Source: Bradyrhizobium erythrophlei
GTDB lineage: Bacteria; Pseudomonadota; Alphaproteobacteria; Rhizobiales; Xanthobacteraceae
Assembly: GCF_900129505.1 (NCBI RefSeq)
Contig: NZ_LT670818.1
Location: forward strand, 5,303,001-5,367,000
DNA: 64,000 bases
Direction: 5' to 3'
Every line of letters starts with the position of its first letter. Positions within the stretch are counted from its first letter, which is position 1. The notes beneath the pieces were generated by a model. That model was given only the letters and a program-made list of their open reading frames with translations. It was not told the DNA's origin and did not search any database. The translations under genes and the position numbers were made by a program. Positions 1 through 10,866 of the stretch are shown here, one piece after another.

Positions 1-2222
1 GCGAAACTGTCCGGGAATGGAACGGAGGTCGACGAGACCGGCTTGACTGGCTTTGCCGGGTCGCCCGCGGTCTTGGCGGCGTCGTCGAGCATTTTTTCTA
101 CCTGCACCAGGATGTCGGCGCCGCGCTTGGTGAGCACCGGCGGCGGCCCCGGCTTGATATCGGGAGCTTTTGGAACGCCGTTGGCGGCCATCGTCGCGGG
201 AGTGGGGGCGGCGGGTTTGCCCGCCGCCGGGTAACCGGCGATATCCTTGACCTCGACGCCCTGGTGGGCCGCGACCATGATGTCGTGCCAGGTCTGCGCC
301 GGCAGCGAGCCGCCGGTCATGCGGTTGGTCGGCGAATAGTCGTCATTGCCGTACCAGACTGCGCAGGTGAAGTTGCCGGTATAGCCGACGAACCAGGCAT
401 CGCGATAGGCGTTGGTGGTGCCAGTCTTGCCCGCGGTCGGAATGCCGTCCATCGCGGCGCGCCGCGCGGTGCCTTCGCTGACGACGTGGCTCATCATGCC
501 CACCATGTCGGAGGCGACCGAAGCCGGAATGGCCTGCCTGGGCTTCGGACCGTCGCGGTCCCAGCGCCATACCAGGTCGCCGGCGCCGGTGCGGACTTCC
601 AGCACCGAATGCGGGGTCACCGATTTGCCCTTGTTGGGGAAGGTCGCATAGGCCACCGCATGCTCGATCACCGTGACCTCGTCGGCGCCGATCGGCAGCG
701 ACGGCGTGTCGGGCAGCGGCGCCTTGATGCCGAAGCGGCGCGCGACTTCCACGATTTTGGCGCGGCCGACCTTGGCCGGATTGGGTGACTTGCCGCCGAG
801 TGCGATCGACAGTTTGACGGGAACCACGTTGATCGAGCGGGTGATCGCCTGCGTCAGCGTCACCGCGCCGGAATAAGAGTGGCCGTAATTCTGCGGACAC
901 CAGTTGCCGATGCAGACCGGGCCGTCGACCACGATGGAGTTAGGCGTGAAACCGTTCATCAGCGCGGTCGAGTAGACATAGGGCTTGAACGACGAGCCGG
1001 GCTGACGGTAGGCGTCGGTGGCGCGGTTGAACTGGCTGGCGCCGTAATCGCGGCCGCCGACCATGGCGCGAATGCCGCCGTCGAGATCCGACACCACGGT
1101 GGCGGCTTGGGTGGCGTGATAGTCGCGGCCGAACTGGCGGAGCTGGTTCTCGATGGCGTCTTCCGCCGCCCGCTGCACGTTCATGTCGATCGCGGTGCGG
1201 ACCACGAACACCCGCTCGGTGTAGGATTTCGGAAACGTGTCGACCAGCCTGCGCATCTCGTCGAACGCCCAGTCGAGGTAGTAGTTCGGCGAATTCTCGT
1301 CGCGGCGGTCGACCGCGGTGGCCGGGTTGCGCCGGGCGCCGAACACCTGGCCCTCGGTCATGAAGCCGGCGTCGACCAGATTGTCCAGCACCACGTTGGC
1401 GCGGGCGCGGGCGGCGGGCAGGTTGATGTGGGGCGCGAATTTGGTCGGCGCCTTGAACAGGCCGGCCAGCATCGCGGCCTCCGCCAGATTGACGTCGCGC
1501 ACCGACTTGTTGAAGTAGAAATGCGCGGCACCATCGACGCCGAAGGTGCCGCCGCCCATGTAAGCGCGGTCGAGATAGAGCTTCAGGATCTCGTTCTTGG
1601 TGAGCCGGGTCTCGAGCCAGATCGCCAGAAACGCCTCGTTGACCTTGCGCTCGATGGTGCGCTCGTTGCTCAGGAACAGGTTCTTGGCGAGCTGCTGGGT
1701 GATCGAGGAGCCGCCCTGCCGCACCCCGCCGGCCTGCGCGTTGGTGACGAGGGCGCGCGCCGTGCCGGCGATGTCGATGCCGAAATGGTCGTAGAAGCGG
1801 CGGTCCTCGGTGGCCAAGGTCGCCTTGATCAGATTGTCCGGAAAATCCTCCAACGGGATGGAATCATTGTGCTTGATGCCGCGGCTGCCGATCGGATTGC
1901 CGTAACGGTCGAGGAAGGTCACCGCGAGATCGGACTTCTTCAGCCAGTCGTCGTCGGCGGTTTCGCGGAATGCCGGAATGGCGAGCGCCAGCATCAGGAT
2001 CAGCCCGCCGAGGCCGATGGTGGCGGCTTCCGACAAGGGCTCGATGAAGACCCAGCGCTTCCAGCGGCCGACATAGAAGCGGTCCATGAAGGTGGAATAG
2101 CGCTCATAGAGCTCGCGCAGGCCCTTGCCGGTCGAGAACAGCGTGGAGTCGATACGCGCGTCGAAATCCAGCATCCAGTGCCGGATTTTCCTCTTCCATT
2201 CCGTTGGCACGATCTTGCGCAC
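1..2222 (-). CDS. mrcA: Penicillin-binding protein 1A, class A (C-terminus outside window)
   Basis: Bifunctional peptidoglycan synthase: an N-terminal membrane segment, a GT51 glycosyltransferase and a transpeptidase acting in the periplasm. The GT51 signature EDRRFYDHFG starts at about residue 139, followed by a QGGSSITQQLAKNLFL stretch. The transpeptidase has all three motifs: SSFK (S410-K413), SIN (463-465) and KTGTT (599-603). About 740 residues are visible and the frame is still open at position 1, so the C-terminal tail is missing. I chose the GTG at 2222 (MRKIVPTEWKRKIRHWML) because an in-frame stop lies just four codons upstream, leaving no other good start; a purine-rich AGGG precedes it. 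The Pro/Thr-rich stretch at the window edge is typical of PBP1A tails in rhizobia. The identity is secure from the motifs; the gene symbol is by family. Confidence 0.95.
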   Translation of the reverse strand, partial: MRKIVPTEWKRKIRHWMLDFDARIDSTLFSTGKGLRELYERYSTFMDRFYVGRWKRWVFIEPLSEAATIGLGGLILMLALAIPAFRETADDDWLKKSDLAVTFLDRYGNPIGSRGIKHNDSIPLEDFPDNLIKATLATEDRRFYDHFGIDIAGTARALVTNAQAGGVRQGGSSITQQLAKNLFLSNERTIERKVNEAFLAIWLETRLTKNEILKLYLDRAYMGGGTFGVDGAAHFYFNKSVRDVNLAEAAMLAGLFKAPTKFAPHINLPAARARANVVLDNLVDAGFMTEGQVFGARRNPATAVDRRDENSPNYYLDWAFDEMRRLVDTFPKSYTERVFVVRTAIDMNVQRAAEDAIENQLRQFGRDYHATQAATVVSDLDGGIRAMVGGRDYGASQFNRATDAYRQPGSSFKPYVYSTALMNGFTPNSIVVDGPVCIGNWCPQNYGHSYSGAVTLTQAITRSINVVPVKLSIALGGKSPNPAKVGRAKIVEVARRFGIKAPLPDTPSLPIGADEVTVIEHAVAYATFPNKGKSVTPHSVLEVRTGAGDLVWRWDRDGPKPRQAIPASVASDMVGMMSHVVSEGTARRAAMDGIPTAGKTGTTNAYRDAWFVGYTGNFTCAVWYGNDDYSPTNRMTGGSLPAQTWHDIMVAAHQGVEVKDIAGYPAAGKPAAPTPATMAANGVPKAPDIKPGPPPVLTKRGADILVQVEKMLDDAAKTAGDPAKPVKPVSSTSVPFPDSF

Positions 2223-2508
2223 CGAGGCCCTTGGTCAGTTCGAAAGCCCTCAAACACCCGGCGGGGGCGCCCGTCGAGACGTCTTGCGGGAATGTTGCGG
2301 CAAACCCAAGGCGCGCTTGCGCCAATGGGGACTCGGCTTGTGTTCTAACCGAGCGGAGGCCATAAACCAATGGTCGGGCTCGCGATTTTGATCGGCAGCA
2401 CTAACGCTGTCCCGGGCTTTTATTTCAATGCCGCCGCCCCACTTGCACCTTTGCCATGGCAGCCCCTAGAAGGGACGCTAGCCGAAACCGCCGGAATCGC
2501 TGGGATAC

Positions 2509-3027
2509 ATGACCGCCCGACCCAAGCCGCCGCCCTCGGGTCAAGAGGGATTCTTTTGGAAAACCAAGACGTTGGAGGAGATGTCCAACGCCGAATGGGA
2601 AAGCCTGTGCGACGGCTGCGCGCGCTGCTGCCTGGAAAAGCTCGAGGACGAGGATACCGGCAAGATCTATTTCACCCACGTTTCCTGCAAGCTTCTGGAT
2701 GCGGGGCTATGTGCTTGCAAGGACTACGGGAACCGCTCCGACAAGGTTCCGGACTGCGTCAGGCTGACGCCCGAAAACGTCCGCACCCTGAACTGGCTGC
2801 CGCCGAGCTGCGGCTACAAGCTCGTCGCCGAAGGCCGCGATCTCTATTGGTGGCACCCGCTGGTATCGGGAGATCCTGACACCGTGCATGAAGCGGGCGT
2901 TTCCGTGCGCGGACGGGTGCAGGGAACGGAAAACGAGATCGCGGACGCCGATCTCGAAGACCACATCGTGCAATGGCCGGCGCTGTTGCCCAAGCGCGCG
3001 CGGCTGAAGAAGCGGCCGCAATCGTAA
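2509..3027 (+). CDS. YcgN/UPF0260 family cysteine-cluster protein
   Basis: A 172-residue cytosolic protein of the YcgN/UPF0260 family, which carries the zinc/iron-chelating CxxCxxCC domain. The cluster CDGCARCC lies at about residues 35-42, with further conserved cysteines at [15 protein letters not shown] and PDCVRLTP, and the family signatures [10 protein letters not shown] and [11 protein letters not shown] downstream. Length matches the family. The function of the family is not established; metal binding is inferred from the cysteines. It is divergent from the penicillin-binding protein gene and followed after about 150 bases by the MFS transporter gene on the same strand. The start at 2509 gives a normal-length N-terminus. 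Confidence 0.9.
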   Translation: MTARPKPPPSGQEGFFWKTKTLEEMSNAEWESLCDGCARCCLEKLEDEDTGKIYFTHVSCKLLDAGLCACKDYGNRSDKVPDCVRLTPENVRTLNWLPPSCGYKLVAEGRDLYWWHPLVSGDPDTVHEAGVSVRGRVQGTENEIADADLEDHIVQWPALLPKRARLKKRPQS

Positions 3028-3180
3028 GAAAAGCCGATCACGCGATTGCGATTGTCACGGCGCGGGATGCACCCATGCATGTAACCCGCTGCCGTGGTTG
3101 GGATTTGCGGCCTAAAGTCGGTCACGAATAGCGATTCCACGCGAGCTTCCCTCCCGCGCAGCCGACAAAAATACACCCGC

Positions 3181-4758
3181 ATGAACAAGTTCGAACGGCA
3201 GAGCCGTGACCCGGCCGACCAACAGGTGTTGCCGGAAGCCATCGCCGGCGAGTTGTCGAAAATCCCCACAGAGGTGCTGGAAATCGGCGATGCGCCGCCG
3301 ATCGCGCCCAAGGCGCCGCTGACCCCAAGCGAGGTCCGCACCATCCTGATGAGCCTGTTGCTGACGATGTTCCTGGCCGCGCTCGACCAGACCATCGTGG
3401 CGACCGCGCTGCCGACCATCGGCCGGCAGTTCGGCGATGTCTCCAATCTGTCCTGGGTGATCACGGCCTATCTGCTGGCTTCGACCGCGGTGGCGCCGGT
3501 ATTCGGTACGCTCAGCGACATCTACGGCCGCCGCGCCATGATCATCACCGCGCTCAGCCTGTTCATCGCCGGCTCGATCCTGTGCGCGCTGGCGCCGAAC
3601 ATGCCGGTTTTGATTCTTGCACGCGGCCTGCAGGGGCTCGGCGGCGGCGGCATCATGCCGATCGTGCAGACCGTGATTTCCGATGTGGTCAGCCCGCGCG
3701 AGCGCGGCCAGTACCAAGCCTATTTCAGCGGCGTCTGGATGGCTGCTGGGATCGGCGGACCCGTCCTCGGCGGCCTGTTCGCCGAGCATCTGCACTGGTC
3801 GATGATCTTCTGGATCAACGTGCCGCTCGGGATTGCCTCGCTGGCGATGCTGCTGCCGAAGATGGCCAAGATCCCGGTATTCCACCGCCGGCGCAGGATC
3901 GACTGGCTTGGCGGCGTGCTGCTGATGGCCTCCGCGGTCGTCTTCATGCTGGTGCTGACCTGGGGCGGCAACCGCTATTTGTGGCTGTCGCCGACGATCA
4001 TGGCGATGGTGGGGGCGTCGGTGGCGCTCGCGCTGGCCTTTGTATGGCAGTCCGGGAAGGCCGACGAGCCGTTCCTGCCGCTGTCGCTGTTGGGCGGGAC
4101 GGTGGTGCCCTACGCGATGCTCGCCGGCGGCTTCGCGCTGGGTGCGATGCTGGGGCTGACCGTGCACCTGCCGCTGTATTACGAGGTCGTCTATCACCTC
4201 AGCGCCAGCGAGGCCGGACTCGGGCTGATCCCTCTGGCCGCCATTTCGACTTTTGGCGCGGCGTTGGCCGGCCGGACCATGGCCCGGGTCAAGCACTACA
4301 AGCGGGTGGCGATCATCGGCACCTCCTGCGCGACCCTGATGGGGATAGCGCTCACGACGACGGTGCTGCCGCTGTGGGCGCTATTGGCGCTGCAATCAGG
4401 ATTCGCGCTCGGCCTCGGCACGGCATTTCCGGTCAGCGTGGTTTCGATCCAGAATTCGGTCGCGCGCTCCCAGGTCGGCACCATCACGGGTGCCCTGAAT
4501 TTCTTTCGAGCGCTGATGGCCTCCTTCACGGTGGCGGCGTTTAGCGCCATCCTGTTGATGGCGCTGGGCGCGGATATCTCGCTGGTCGGCGAGCATCGGG
4601 GACCGGTGAATTCGATTCCTGCCGCCGACATGATCATCGCCTTCCGCTACGTGTTCGGCGCCGCCACCGCGATGATCGCCTGCGCGGCGCTGTGCATGAT
4701 CCTGATGGAAGAAAAGCCGCTGGCCGGCCCGCCGAAGCCGGTGGCGATGGCGGAGTAG
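3181..4758 (+). CDS. MFS transporter, DHA2 (EmrB/QacA) family drug exporter
   Basis: Inner-membrane proton-driven multidrug exporter of the 14-helix DHA2 family. After a ~45-residue hydrophilic N-terminus come hydrophobic segments, with the motif-C-type stretch and the classic LDQTIVATALPTI sequence in TM1 (D important for proton coupling in the family). WVITAYLL and the loop motif GxxSDIYGRRAM follow, with many further helices to about residue 510. I chose the ATG at 3181 (MNKFERQSRD), which gives a natural N-terminus; an upstream in-frame start at 3094 would add 29 residues without family similarity. No regulator (TetR/MarR) sits next to it, so the substrate cannot be guessed. It ends about 100 bases before a small conserved gene. 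Confidence 0.92.
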   Translation: MNKFERQSRDPADQQVLPEAIAGELSKIPTEVLEIGDAPPIAPKAPLTPSEVRTILMSLLLTMFLAALDQTIVATALPTIGRQFGDVSNLSWVITAYLLASTAVAPVFGTLSDIYGRRAMIITALSLFIAGSILCALAPNMPVLILARGLQGLGGGGIMPIVQTVISDVVSPRERGQYQAYFSGVWMAAGIGGPVLGGLFAEHLHWSMIFWINVPLGIASLAMLLPKMAKIPVFHRRRRIDWLGGVLLMASAVVFMLVLTWGGNRYLWLSPTIMAMVGASVALALAFVWQSGKADEPFLPLSLLGGTVVPYAMLAGGFALGAMLGLTVHLPLYYEVVYHLSASEAGLGLIPLAAISTFGAALAGRTMARVKHYKRVAIIGTSCATLMGIALTTTVLPLWALLALQSGFALGLGTAFPVSVVSIQNSVARSQVGTITGALNFFRALMASFTVAAFSAILLMALGADISLVGEHRGPVNSIPAADMIIAFRYVFGAATAMIACAALCMILMEEKPLAGPPKPVAMAE

Positions 4759-4859
4759 CGCGGCGGCCCTGCGCGCAACGCTTTGGCTATCCCTGCGCCG
4801 CGATTTGATCTAAAGGCGGCGCCAGCAAGTCAGCCATTGAAATCGACAAGGAGCCGGTC

Positions 4860-5081
4860 ATGAGCAAACCCACCATCGAGCAGACCAGGATGGGCACCGA
4901 AGGCATCGCCTTTTGCATCGCGCGGACCCTGATCGAACGCGATCCTTCGCTGAAGGCGCCGATGCGCGCCAATTTGCGCAAGATGTGGGAGCTGCTGGAG
5001 GAACGCGAGGAACATGCCGCCGCCGACATGGTCGACACCATGATCAAGGCGCTCAACGATCCCGCGTTCTTCAAGCCGTAG
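4860..5081 (+). CDS. Small conserved hypothetical protein (73 aa)
   Basis: A 73-residue, mostly helical soluble protein (MSKPTIEQTRMGTEGIAFCI at the start; ends NDPAFFKP). A strong AAGGAG ribosome-binding site lies 7 bases ahead of the ATG, which supports translation. No signal peptide, membrane segment or recognised domain. The composition (alternating charged and hydrophobic residues, WELLEEREE) suggests a helical bundle. Its gene is followed at once by an intergenic palindrome and then a convergent response-regulator gene. Function unknown. Confidence 0.7.
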   Translation: MSKPTIEQTRMGTEGIAFCIARTLIERDPSLKAPMRANLRKMWELLEEREEHAAADMVDTMIKALNDPAFFKP

Positions 5082-5085
5082 GTTC

Positions 5086-5134
5086 GAGCATGATCCGGAA
5101 AAGTGGACTCCGGTTTTCCGAAAAGATCATGCTC
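5086..5134. repeat. REP-like intergenic palindrome
   Basis: A 49-base imperfect palindrome whose outer arms are GAGCATGATC and GATCATGCTC and whose inner arms are CGGAAAA and TTTTCCG. It sits between the convergent genes ending at 5081 and 5149. From memory, this type of sequence is dispersed between genes in Bradyrhizobium and related genomes. It could fold as a bidirectional terminator. On the minus strand the arm is preceded by a run of T. Confidence 0.7.
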
Positions 5135-5148
5135 CAATAAAAAACGGC

Positions 5149-5538
5149 TCAACCGGCCTGCTGTACACGCGTATCGATTTCTTCCCGCAGCAGGGTGAAG
5201 TCGATCGGCTTGGTCAGCAGCCCGCTGGCGCCGCTTTCGAGCGCCTTGCGCCTGGTATCGGGATCGCCATAGGCGGTGATCATGATGACGGGAACGTCGG
5301 GCCGGATCTCCTTGACCTTGGGGAGCATTTCCAGCCCGGTCATGCCGGGCATGTTGATGTCCGACAGGATCAGGATCAGCGACTGCTCGATGGTATTGGC
5401 AATCCGCGCCAGCGCGTCCGCCGCCGAAATCGCGAAGTCCATCACGAAACGCTGCGCGCGCAAATCCCGGCGGAATTGCTGGCGGAACAGCGCCTCGACA
5501 TCCGGCTCGTCGTCGACCACAAGAACCAAAACGCTCAC
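5149..5538 (-). CDS. Single-domain response regulator (CheY-like)
   Basis: A 129-residue stand-alone receiver domain, with no output domain. Acidic pocket VVDDEPD near residue 10, phospho-acceptor D60 in SDINMPGMTG, and the conserved K110 in LTKPID. It lies just downstream of the giant GAF kinase on the same strand and is very probably its partner, acting by protein contact or as a phosphate sink. I place the start at the GTG at 5538 (MSVLVLVVDDEP) because AAGGAG lies at a normal distance upstream; the GTG at 5550 overlaps the kinase stop codon and sits too close to that ribosome-binding site. Confidence 0.88.
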   Translation of the reverse strand: MSVLVLVVDDEPDVEALFRQQFRRDLRAQRFVMDFAISAADALARIANTIEQSLILILSDINMPGMTGLEMLPKVKEIRPDVPVIMITAYGDPDTRRKALESGASGLLTKPIDFTLLREEIDTRVQQAG

Positions 5539-5546
5539 GTCTGACC

Positions 5547-8500
5547 TCACTCCTTGTCTGAAAGTCGGCTCGTCCGCGGCAGCACGATCCGAAACTCGGT
5601 GAACTCGCCGGGTTCGGTTTCGACGTCGATCCTGCCACCGTGTTGTTTCACGATGATGTCGTGGCTCATCGAGAGACCGAGCCCGGTTCCTTCGCCGGCC
5701 GGCTTGGTCGTGAAGAACGGATTGAACATCTTTTCCTTCACCTCGGCCGGGATGCCGATACCGTTGTCGCGGATGCGGATTTCCACGGTATCGCCGAGAT
5801 CTCTGGTGGCTGCGCTGAGCATCGGCTCGAAGGCTGGATCGCGATCTTCCGTCTTGCGCTTGGTGACGGCATAGAAGCCGTTGGAGATCAAATTCAGCAA
5901 GACGCGGGTGATCTCCTGCGGGAACAATTCGATCGTGCCCGCCATCTGGTCGAAATCCCGCTGCAGAGTGACGTTGAACTGCGGCTTTTCGGCGCGCGCG
6001 CCGTGATAGGCGAGGTTGAGGCTCTCGTCGAGCAGCGCGTTGATATCGGCGGGCCGATGCTCGCCGGAGCCTTCGCGCGAATGCAGCAGCATGTTCTTGA
6101 CGATGGAGTCGGCGCGCTTGCCGTGCTGGACCACCCGTTCGAGATTGTCCTTCAGCATTTGCGTCAATTCCTCGACCTCTTCCCGGATCTTGCCGGTGAG
6201 CGAGGCGGAAGCGAGGACGTCCTTCAGTTCGTCGGTGAGTTCCGCCGACAGCGCCGCAAAGTTGTTGACGAAGTTCAGCGGATTCTTGATTTCATGGGCG
6301 ATGCCGGCCGTGAGCTGGCCGAGCGAGGCCAGTTTCTCGGTCTGCACCAGGCGATCCTGCGCGGTGCGCAGTTCGTCGAGAGAGGCGGCGAGCTCCTTTG
6401 TGCGTTGCTGCACTTCATCGAACAGACGGACGTTTTCGATCGCGATCACCGCCTGATCGGCAAAGGTCGTAACCAGTTCGATCTGCTTGTCGGTAAACGG
6501 TTGCATCGTCTTTCGCAGCAGCACCAGTGCCCCAACCGGATTGCCCTCGCGCAGAAGAGGTACGCCAAGAAACGTGCGGGGGTCGCCGCTTAGCTTCTGG
6601 GCTTTTGTGAAAGTGTAGTCGGGGTCGGCATGCACGTCCGGAACATGGATCACCTTTCCCTCAAGCAGGGTCCGTCCGGTGATAGTCGCCTGTTCTGGCC
6701 TGACGGGAATGTTCTTCACGTAATCCATAAATTCCGACGTGAAGCCGTACGAGCCTGCGCGAAAATATTCATCGCCTTTCTGGCGCGTGATGGCCGCCAT
6801 GTCCGCCTCGCACAGTCGTGCCGCCGATTCGACAAGGGTGTCGAGCACCGTTTGCAGGTCAAACGCCGAGCGGCTGATCACCTTGAGCACGTCGGCGGTC
6901 GCGGTCTGCTGTTGCAGCGACTCTTGCAAATCCTCGGTGCTCGCGCGCAGCTCGCGAAGCAACCTTGTGTTCTCGATGGCGATGACGGCCTGAGCCGCGA
7001 ACTGCTTCAGCAGCGATATCTGCTTCTCCGAGAAGCGCAGCGGCTCCTGCCGGAAAATCATCACATTGCCGACGACGGCTTCGTCCCGGAGCAGGGGGAC
7101 GGCCAACAGGCTGCGCGCGCCCCCGAGATCAACCAGAGCGCGGCGATTGGGCTCGCCTTTGCGATAGGCCCCCGACTCCTTGAGATCGAAAATCTCGACG
7201 ATTGGCTCGCCTTGCAGCAGGCGTGCCGGAGCCGTTTCCGGACCGTATTCCAGCGGCTGGCTCCGCCGGTATTCATCGTAGACCGGAGGCAGCCCGCGCG
7301 TGGCAGCGGTATGGAACAGCTTGCCATCAAAAGTGTTGAGCACGCCGAAATCGGCCCCGCAAAGCTGCATCGCCTTGCCTAGCATCGCGTCGAATACCGG
7401 CACCAGGTCGCCTTCAGAACTGCTGATGACGCTCAGGACCTCCGAGGTCGCGGTTTGCTGCTCCAGCGACACCGTAAGTTCCTGCGTCCGCGCCTGAACC
7501 TCCTCGAACAATCGTGCATTTTCGATGGCGATCACCGCCTGGTCGGCAAAGGTCCGCAGCAACTGGACATGGTGGTCGGCGAAACTGCCGGGCTGAACGC
7601 GTGTCACCGCAATGAAGCCGATCGACACGCCATCATTTATCAGCGGTGCGAACAACATGCTGCGGAAGCCGCGCGCCCGCGAGATGCCCAGAATTTCGTC
7701 CGACAGGGCTTCGGTGTCGGGGATTTGCGTGACCTCGCCGGCTTGCGCCATTTGAAACGGCGGGAAATCGCCAACGGGCCGCGGAAAGGTGGCCTTCAAT
7801 ATTTCATCCGCGGCGGGGGTGGTTGGTGTGAACGCCTTGAGGTAAGCGATGCCATCGATGAAGCGGAAGACGGTGCTCGAGAAGCCGCCGATCAGCCTGT
7901 TGGCGCTGGCTGCTATGGCCTCGAAGACCGGCTGCACGTCCGATGGCGAACTGGCGATGACCTTCAGGATATCCGCCGTAGCGGTCTGCCGCTCCAGCGC
8001 CTCTCTGGTTTCGTTGAACAGCCGGACGTTCTCGATCGCGATGACAGCCTGATCCGCAAAGGTCCGGAGCAACGCGACCTGTTGGTCGCTATAGGCGCCA
8101 GGGTCGGCCCAGCCAATCGTGATCGCCCCGATCGGCTCTCCGCTGCGCAACATCGGCACGGTCACCTGGCTGCGCGTGCCCAGCGCTTCGATCATTTGCC
8201 GCGACAGCGCTGGCACGGACCCGTCGGTTTTGATGTCGGTGACAAAGTAGGGCCGCCGCGACAGGATGGCGCGTCCCGCGGTCGTGTCGTCCGCGGCCGG
8301 CCTGGGAAACACCTGCTGCACGGTGCTGAGACCGGGCGCACTCAAACCGTGCCCCGCAACCAGGTGAATAATGCCATCATCGTAGCGATAAACCCGGCCC
8401 ATGCGTCCCCCGCACAACCGGACCGCGCGTTCGACGATCACATCGAACACCGGCTGCACGTTCGACGGCGAGCCGGCGATAACCTTCAGAATGTCGGACG

Positions 8501-10673
8501 TCGCGGTCTGCCGCTCCAGTGCCTCCCGCGTCTCGTTGAACAGCCGCACATTCTCGATCGCGATCACCGCCTGGTCGGCGAAAGTCGTGACGAGTTCGAC
8601 CTGTTTGGGGGTGAACGGCTGTACGCGCCGGCGCGCGAGCACGATGGTTCCGATCGGTTCGTTTTCGCGCAACAACGGCACGCAGAGGGCGGTGCGCTGA
8701 TCTGCGAGCGAAGTTGCCTCGTGAAGCGTATATTCGGGGTCCGCCGCTACGTCGAGGATTTGCACCGTATGCCGTTCGAGTACGGCGCGGCCTGTGATGG
8801 TGCCCCTGTCCACGGCGAGTGGATGTCGGTTGAGAAATTCGACGTATTCCCCGGAGAAGCCGACGGCGGCGCCGGCCCGATACACGTCGCCGTCGCGGCG
8901 CATGATGAAGGCCATCTCCGCGTCACACAGCCGCGCCGCGGTTTGGACCAATGTGTCCAGTACGCGCTGCAAATCGAAAGTCGATCGGCTGATCGTCTTG
9001 AGGACATCGCCGACGGCGGTCTGCCGCTCCAGGGCTTCCTTGGTCTCGTTGAACAGCCGTGTGTTCTCGATCGCGATCAGGGCCTGGTCGCGAAAGGATT
9101 CGGCCAGCGCGATTTCGCTGTCGCCGAAAGTATTGGCGCGCTTGCCGGCGAATCCGAGCAGGCCGATGCAGTCGCCATCGCGCAGCAGCGGCAGGTACAG
9201 CGCCGAATTGAAGCCGCGTTGCTCATGGTAGTTGCGCTCGTATTCGGGCAGCTCGATCGCCGACCAGTCCGGCAGATGCAGGTTTCTGCGAGAGACGATG
9301 GCACGCGACGGGAAGTTGACGTCTGGATCGATCGGCGCCGGCTTGGGGTTGAGGACCTTGCGCGGACCGTCCGGGCCCGCCGCGGCGACGGCCGTATAGG
9401 TAGCGCCGTCGCAGCGCAGGATGAACGAGTTGTCGCATCGGAGCAGTCGCACGGCGGTCAGCACGATGGCGTCGAACACCGGCTGCACATCGGTCGGCGA
9501 TTGGCTGACGACGCGCAATATCTCGGAAGTCGCGGTCTCCCGCGCCAGCGATTCCTTCGTTTCGTTGAACAGCCGCGCATTTTCGATGGCGATGACGGCC
9601 TGTTCGGCAAATCCCTGAAGCAGGGCGATCTGCTCGTCGGTGAACGCGCGTACCTCCCGGCGTGCCGCCACAATGCGCCCGAACGTAATGCCGTTTTTCG
9701 CCAGCGGTATCGTGACCATGGTGCCGATGCCGCCGAGTTCGACCGCGGCGCGGAGGGAGGGTTCATCGGCGCGATGTCGGAGAAATTCGGCCAGGTCGAT
9801 GTGCTGGGAAGGGCAATCTGCGAACAAGCCTTCCCGAATGCCCTCCGTCATCGGATACCCGCCGCGGAGAAACTCGGCAAAAGCAGGTGTCATGCCGCGA
9901 ATGGCGACGGGAACGACACGGTCGTGTTCGTACAGTTGCAGACTTCCGCAGGGCGCTCCGCAGAGATCATGGGCATGTTGCAGGATACATTCGAACACCG
10001 GAGTGAGATTGCCGCCGGAATTGTTGATCACGCGCAGGATCTCGGACGTCGCGGTTTGGCGCGCCAGCGCTTTCCTTGTCTCGTTGAACAGCCGCGCGTT
10101 CTCGATGGCGATCGCTGCCTGGTCTGCAAAGGTTTGCAGCAGGCTAAGCTCCTCGACGGTGAATGGAGCAAGCCGGTCGCGATGCGCGATGAGAACGCCG
10201 ATCGCACGGCCTCCATGGCGCAGTGGCGTTCCGGAAAGCGTACGCGTGCCCGCGCCGCGTGCTGGCCGCAGGCCGGGCCAGTCGGCTATTGCCGGATCGA
10301 CATTGTCGATGTCGGGGAGATGGATCTGCCGGTTTTCGCTGAAGACTGCGCCGGGCAGACTATGACTCCCGATCCGGAGCTGGGCAACCGGGACTTCGGC
10401 GCCAATCCGTCGCGAGCTTGCACCGTCGTGGATGATCTGCTCCCACCGGTCACCATCAGCGACAAAGATAGTTACGCTGAATGCCTCGAAGAGGCGCTTG
10501 GTCGTCCCAGCGATGCGATACAGCGCCTGTTCGGCGTCGCCCGAGGCGTTACCGATCGCGCGCAGGATGTCGGCGCTGGCGGCCTGCCGATCCCGGGCGG
10601 CACGCAGTTCAGCCTGCAGCCAGGCATTCTGCTCGCTGAGATCGGCCGGCACTTCCGGGCGAGGCGCGGTCAT
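5547..10673 (-). CDS. Giant multi-GAF sensor histidine kinase
   Basis: A 1708-residue soluble kinase without transmembrane segments. Eight GAF domains follow each other, each about 165-200 residues and joined by near-identical helical linkers of the type NET(R/K)EAL(E/A)RQTAT(S/A)(D/E)IL(K/R)VI. Each GAF ends with a conserved [19 protein letters not shown]. After the last GAF comes a coiled coil ([19 protein letters not shown]), the dimerisation/phospho-acceptor helix with H1460 in HEIKNPLN, the N box ([10 protein letters not shown]), and G1/F/G2 boxes ([27 protein letters not shown]). The sensed ligands are not evident. Its stop lies 8 bases ahead of the response-regulator start, so the two are one operon. 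GAF-repeat kinases of this kind occur in Bradyrhizobium; eight copies is a high number. Confidence 0.93.
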   Translation of the reverse strand: MTAPRPEVPADLSEQNAWLQAELRAARDRQAASADILRAIGNASGDAEQALYRIAGTTKRLFEAFSVTIFVADGDRWEQIIHDGASSRRIGAEVPVAQLRIGSHSLPGAVFSENRQIHLPDIDNVDPAIADWPGLRPARGAGTRTLSGTPLRHGGRAIGVLIAHRDRLAPFTVEELSLLQTFADQAAIAIENARLFNETRKALARQTATSEILRVINNSGGNLTPVFECILQHAHDLCGAPCGSLQLYEHDRVVPVAIRGMTPAFAEFLRGGYPMTEGIREGLFADCPSQHIDLAEFLRHRADEPSLRAAVELGGIGTMVTIPLAKNGITFGRIVAARREVRAFTDEQIALLQGFAEQAVIAIENARLFNETKESLARETATSEILRVVSQSPTDVQPVFDAIVLTAVRLLRCDNSFILRCDGATYTAVAAAGPDGPRKVLNPKPAPIDPDVNFPSRAIVSRRNLHLPDWSAIELPEYERNYHEQRGFNSALYLPLLRDGDCIGLLGFAGKRANTFGDSEIALAESFRDQALIAIENTRLFNETKEALERQTAVGDVLKTISRSTFDLQRVLDTLVQTAARLCDAEMAFIMRRDGDVYRAGAAVGFSGEYVEFLNRHPLAVDRGTITGRAVLERHTVQILDVAADPEYTLHEATSLADQRTALCVPLLRENEPIGTIVLARRRVQPFTPKQVELVTTFADQAVIAIENVRLFNETREALERQTATSDILKVIAGSPSNVQPVFDVIVERAVRLCGGRMGRVYRYDDGIIHLVAGHGLSAPGLSTVQQVFPRPAADDTTAGRAILSRRPYFVTDIKTDGSVPALSRQMIEALGTRSQVTVPMLRSGEPIGAITIGWADPGAYSDQQVALLRTFADQAVIAIENVRLFNETREALERQTATADILKVIASSPSDVQPVFEAIAASANRLIGGFSSTVFRFIDGIAYLKAFTPTTPAADEILKATFPRPVGDFPPFQMAQAGEVTQIPDTEALSDEILGISRARGFRSMLFAPLINDGVSIGFIAVTRVQPGSFADHHVQLLRTFADQAVIAIENARLFEEVQARTQELTVSLEQQTATSEVLSVISSSEGDLVPVFDAMLGKAMQLCGADFGVLNTFDGKLFHTAATRGLPPVYDEYRRSQPLEYGPETAPARLLQGEPIVEIFDLKESGAYRKGEPNRRALVDLGGARSLLAVPLLRDEAVVGNVMIFRQEPLRFSEKQISLLKQFAAQAVIAIENTRLLRELRASTEDLQESLQQQTATADVLKVISRSAFDLQTVLDTLVESAARLCEADMAAITRQKGDEYFRAGSYGFTSEFMDYVKNIPVRPEQATITGRTLLEGKVIHVPDVHADPDYTFTKAQKLSGDPRTFLGVPLLREGNPVGALVLLRKTMQPFTDKQIELVTTFADQAVIAIENVRLFDEVQQRTKELAASLDELRTAQDRLVQTEKLASLGQLTAGIAHEIKNPLNFVNNFAALSAELTDELKDVLASASLTGKIREEVEELTQMLKDNLERVVQHGKRADSIVKNMLLHSREGSGEHRPADINALLDESLNLAYHGARAEKPQFNVTLQRDFDQMAGTIELFPQEITRVLLNLISNGFYAVTKRKTEDRDPAFEPMLSAATRDLGDTVEIRIRDNGIGIPAEVKEKMFNPFFTTKPAGEGTGLGLSMSHDIIVKQHGGRIDVETEPGEFTEFRIVLPRTSRLSDKE

Positions 10674-10866
10674 TCACTTAAATCCGTTCGCGCGGACCTG
10701 GAGGCACCGCGCCCAACCAACAAAATAGGCCCGACCAGAGCCTGATGGAGGGGCCGACCAAGGGCCGGCCGGCAAATCCGACAAAATAGTATCCGAGTAT
10801 TCCATCCCGGGCGGTTCCCGGCCAGCGCCATCTTTGGTCGCGGTTAAGCGGAAAAATCAGTCGGGC

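Noticed and set aside
879..2348. 489-codon plus-strand frame opposite the penicillin-binding protein
   Set aside because: Antisense shadow; the minus strand carries all PBP1A motifs.
3112..4296. 394-codon minus-strand frame opposite the MFS transporter
   Set aside because: His/Arg/Gln-rich shadow without domain; the plus strand is a clear transporter.
7455..10745. Very long open frame (1096 codons) on the plus strand, antisense to the GAF kinase
   Set aside because: It mirrors the repeated GAF domains in high-GC DNA; no ribosome-binding site, and the translation has no recognisable domain.
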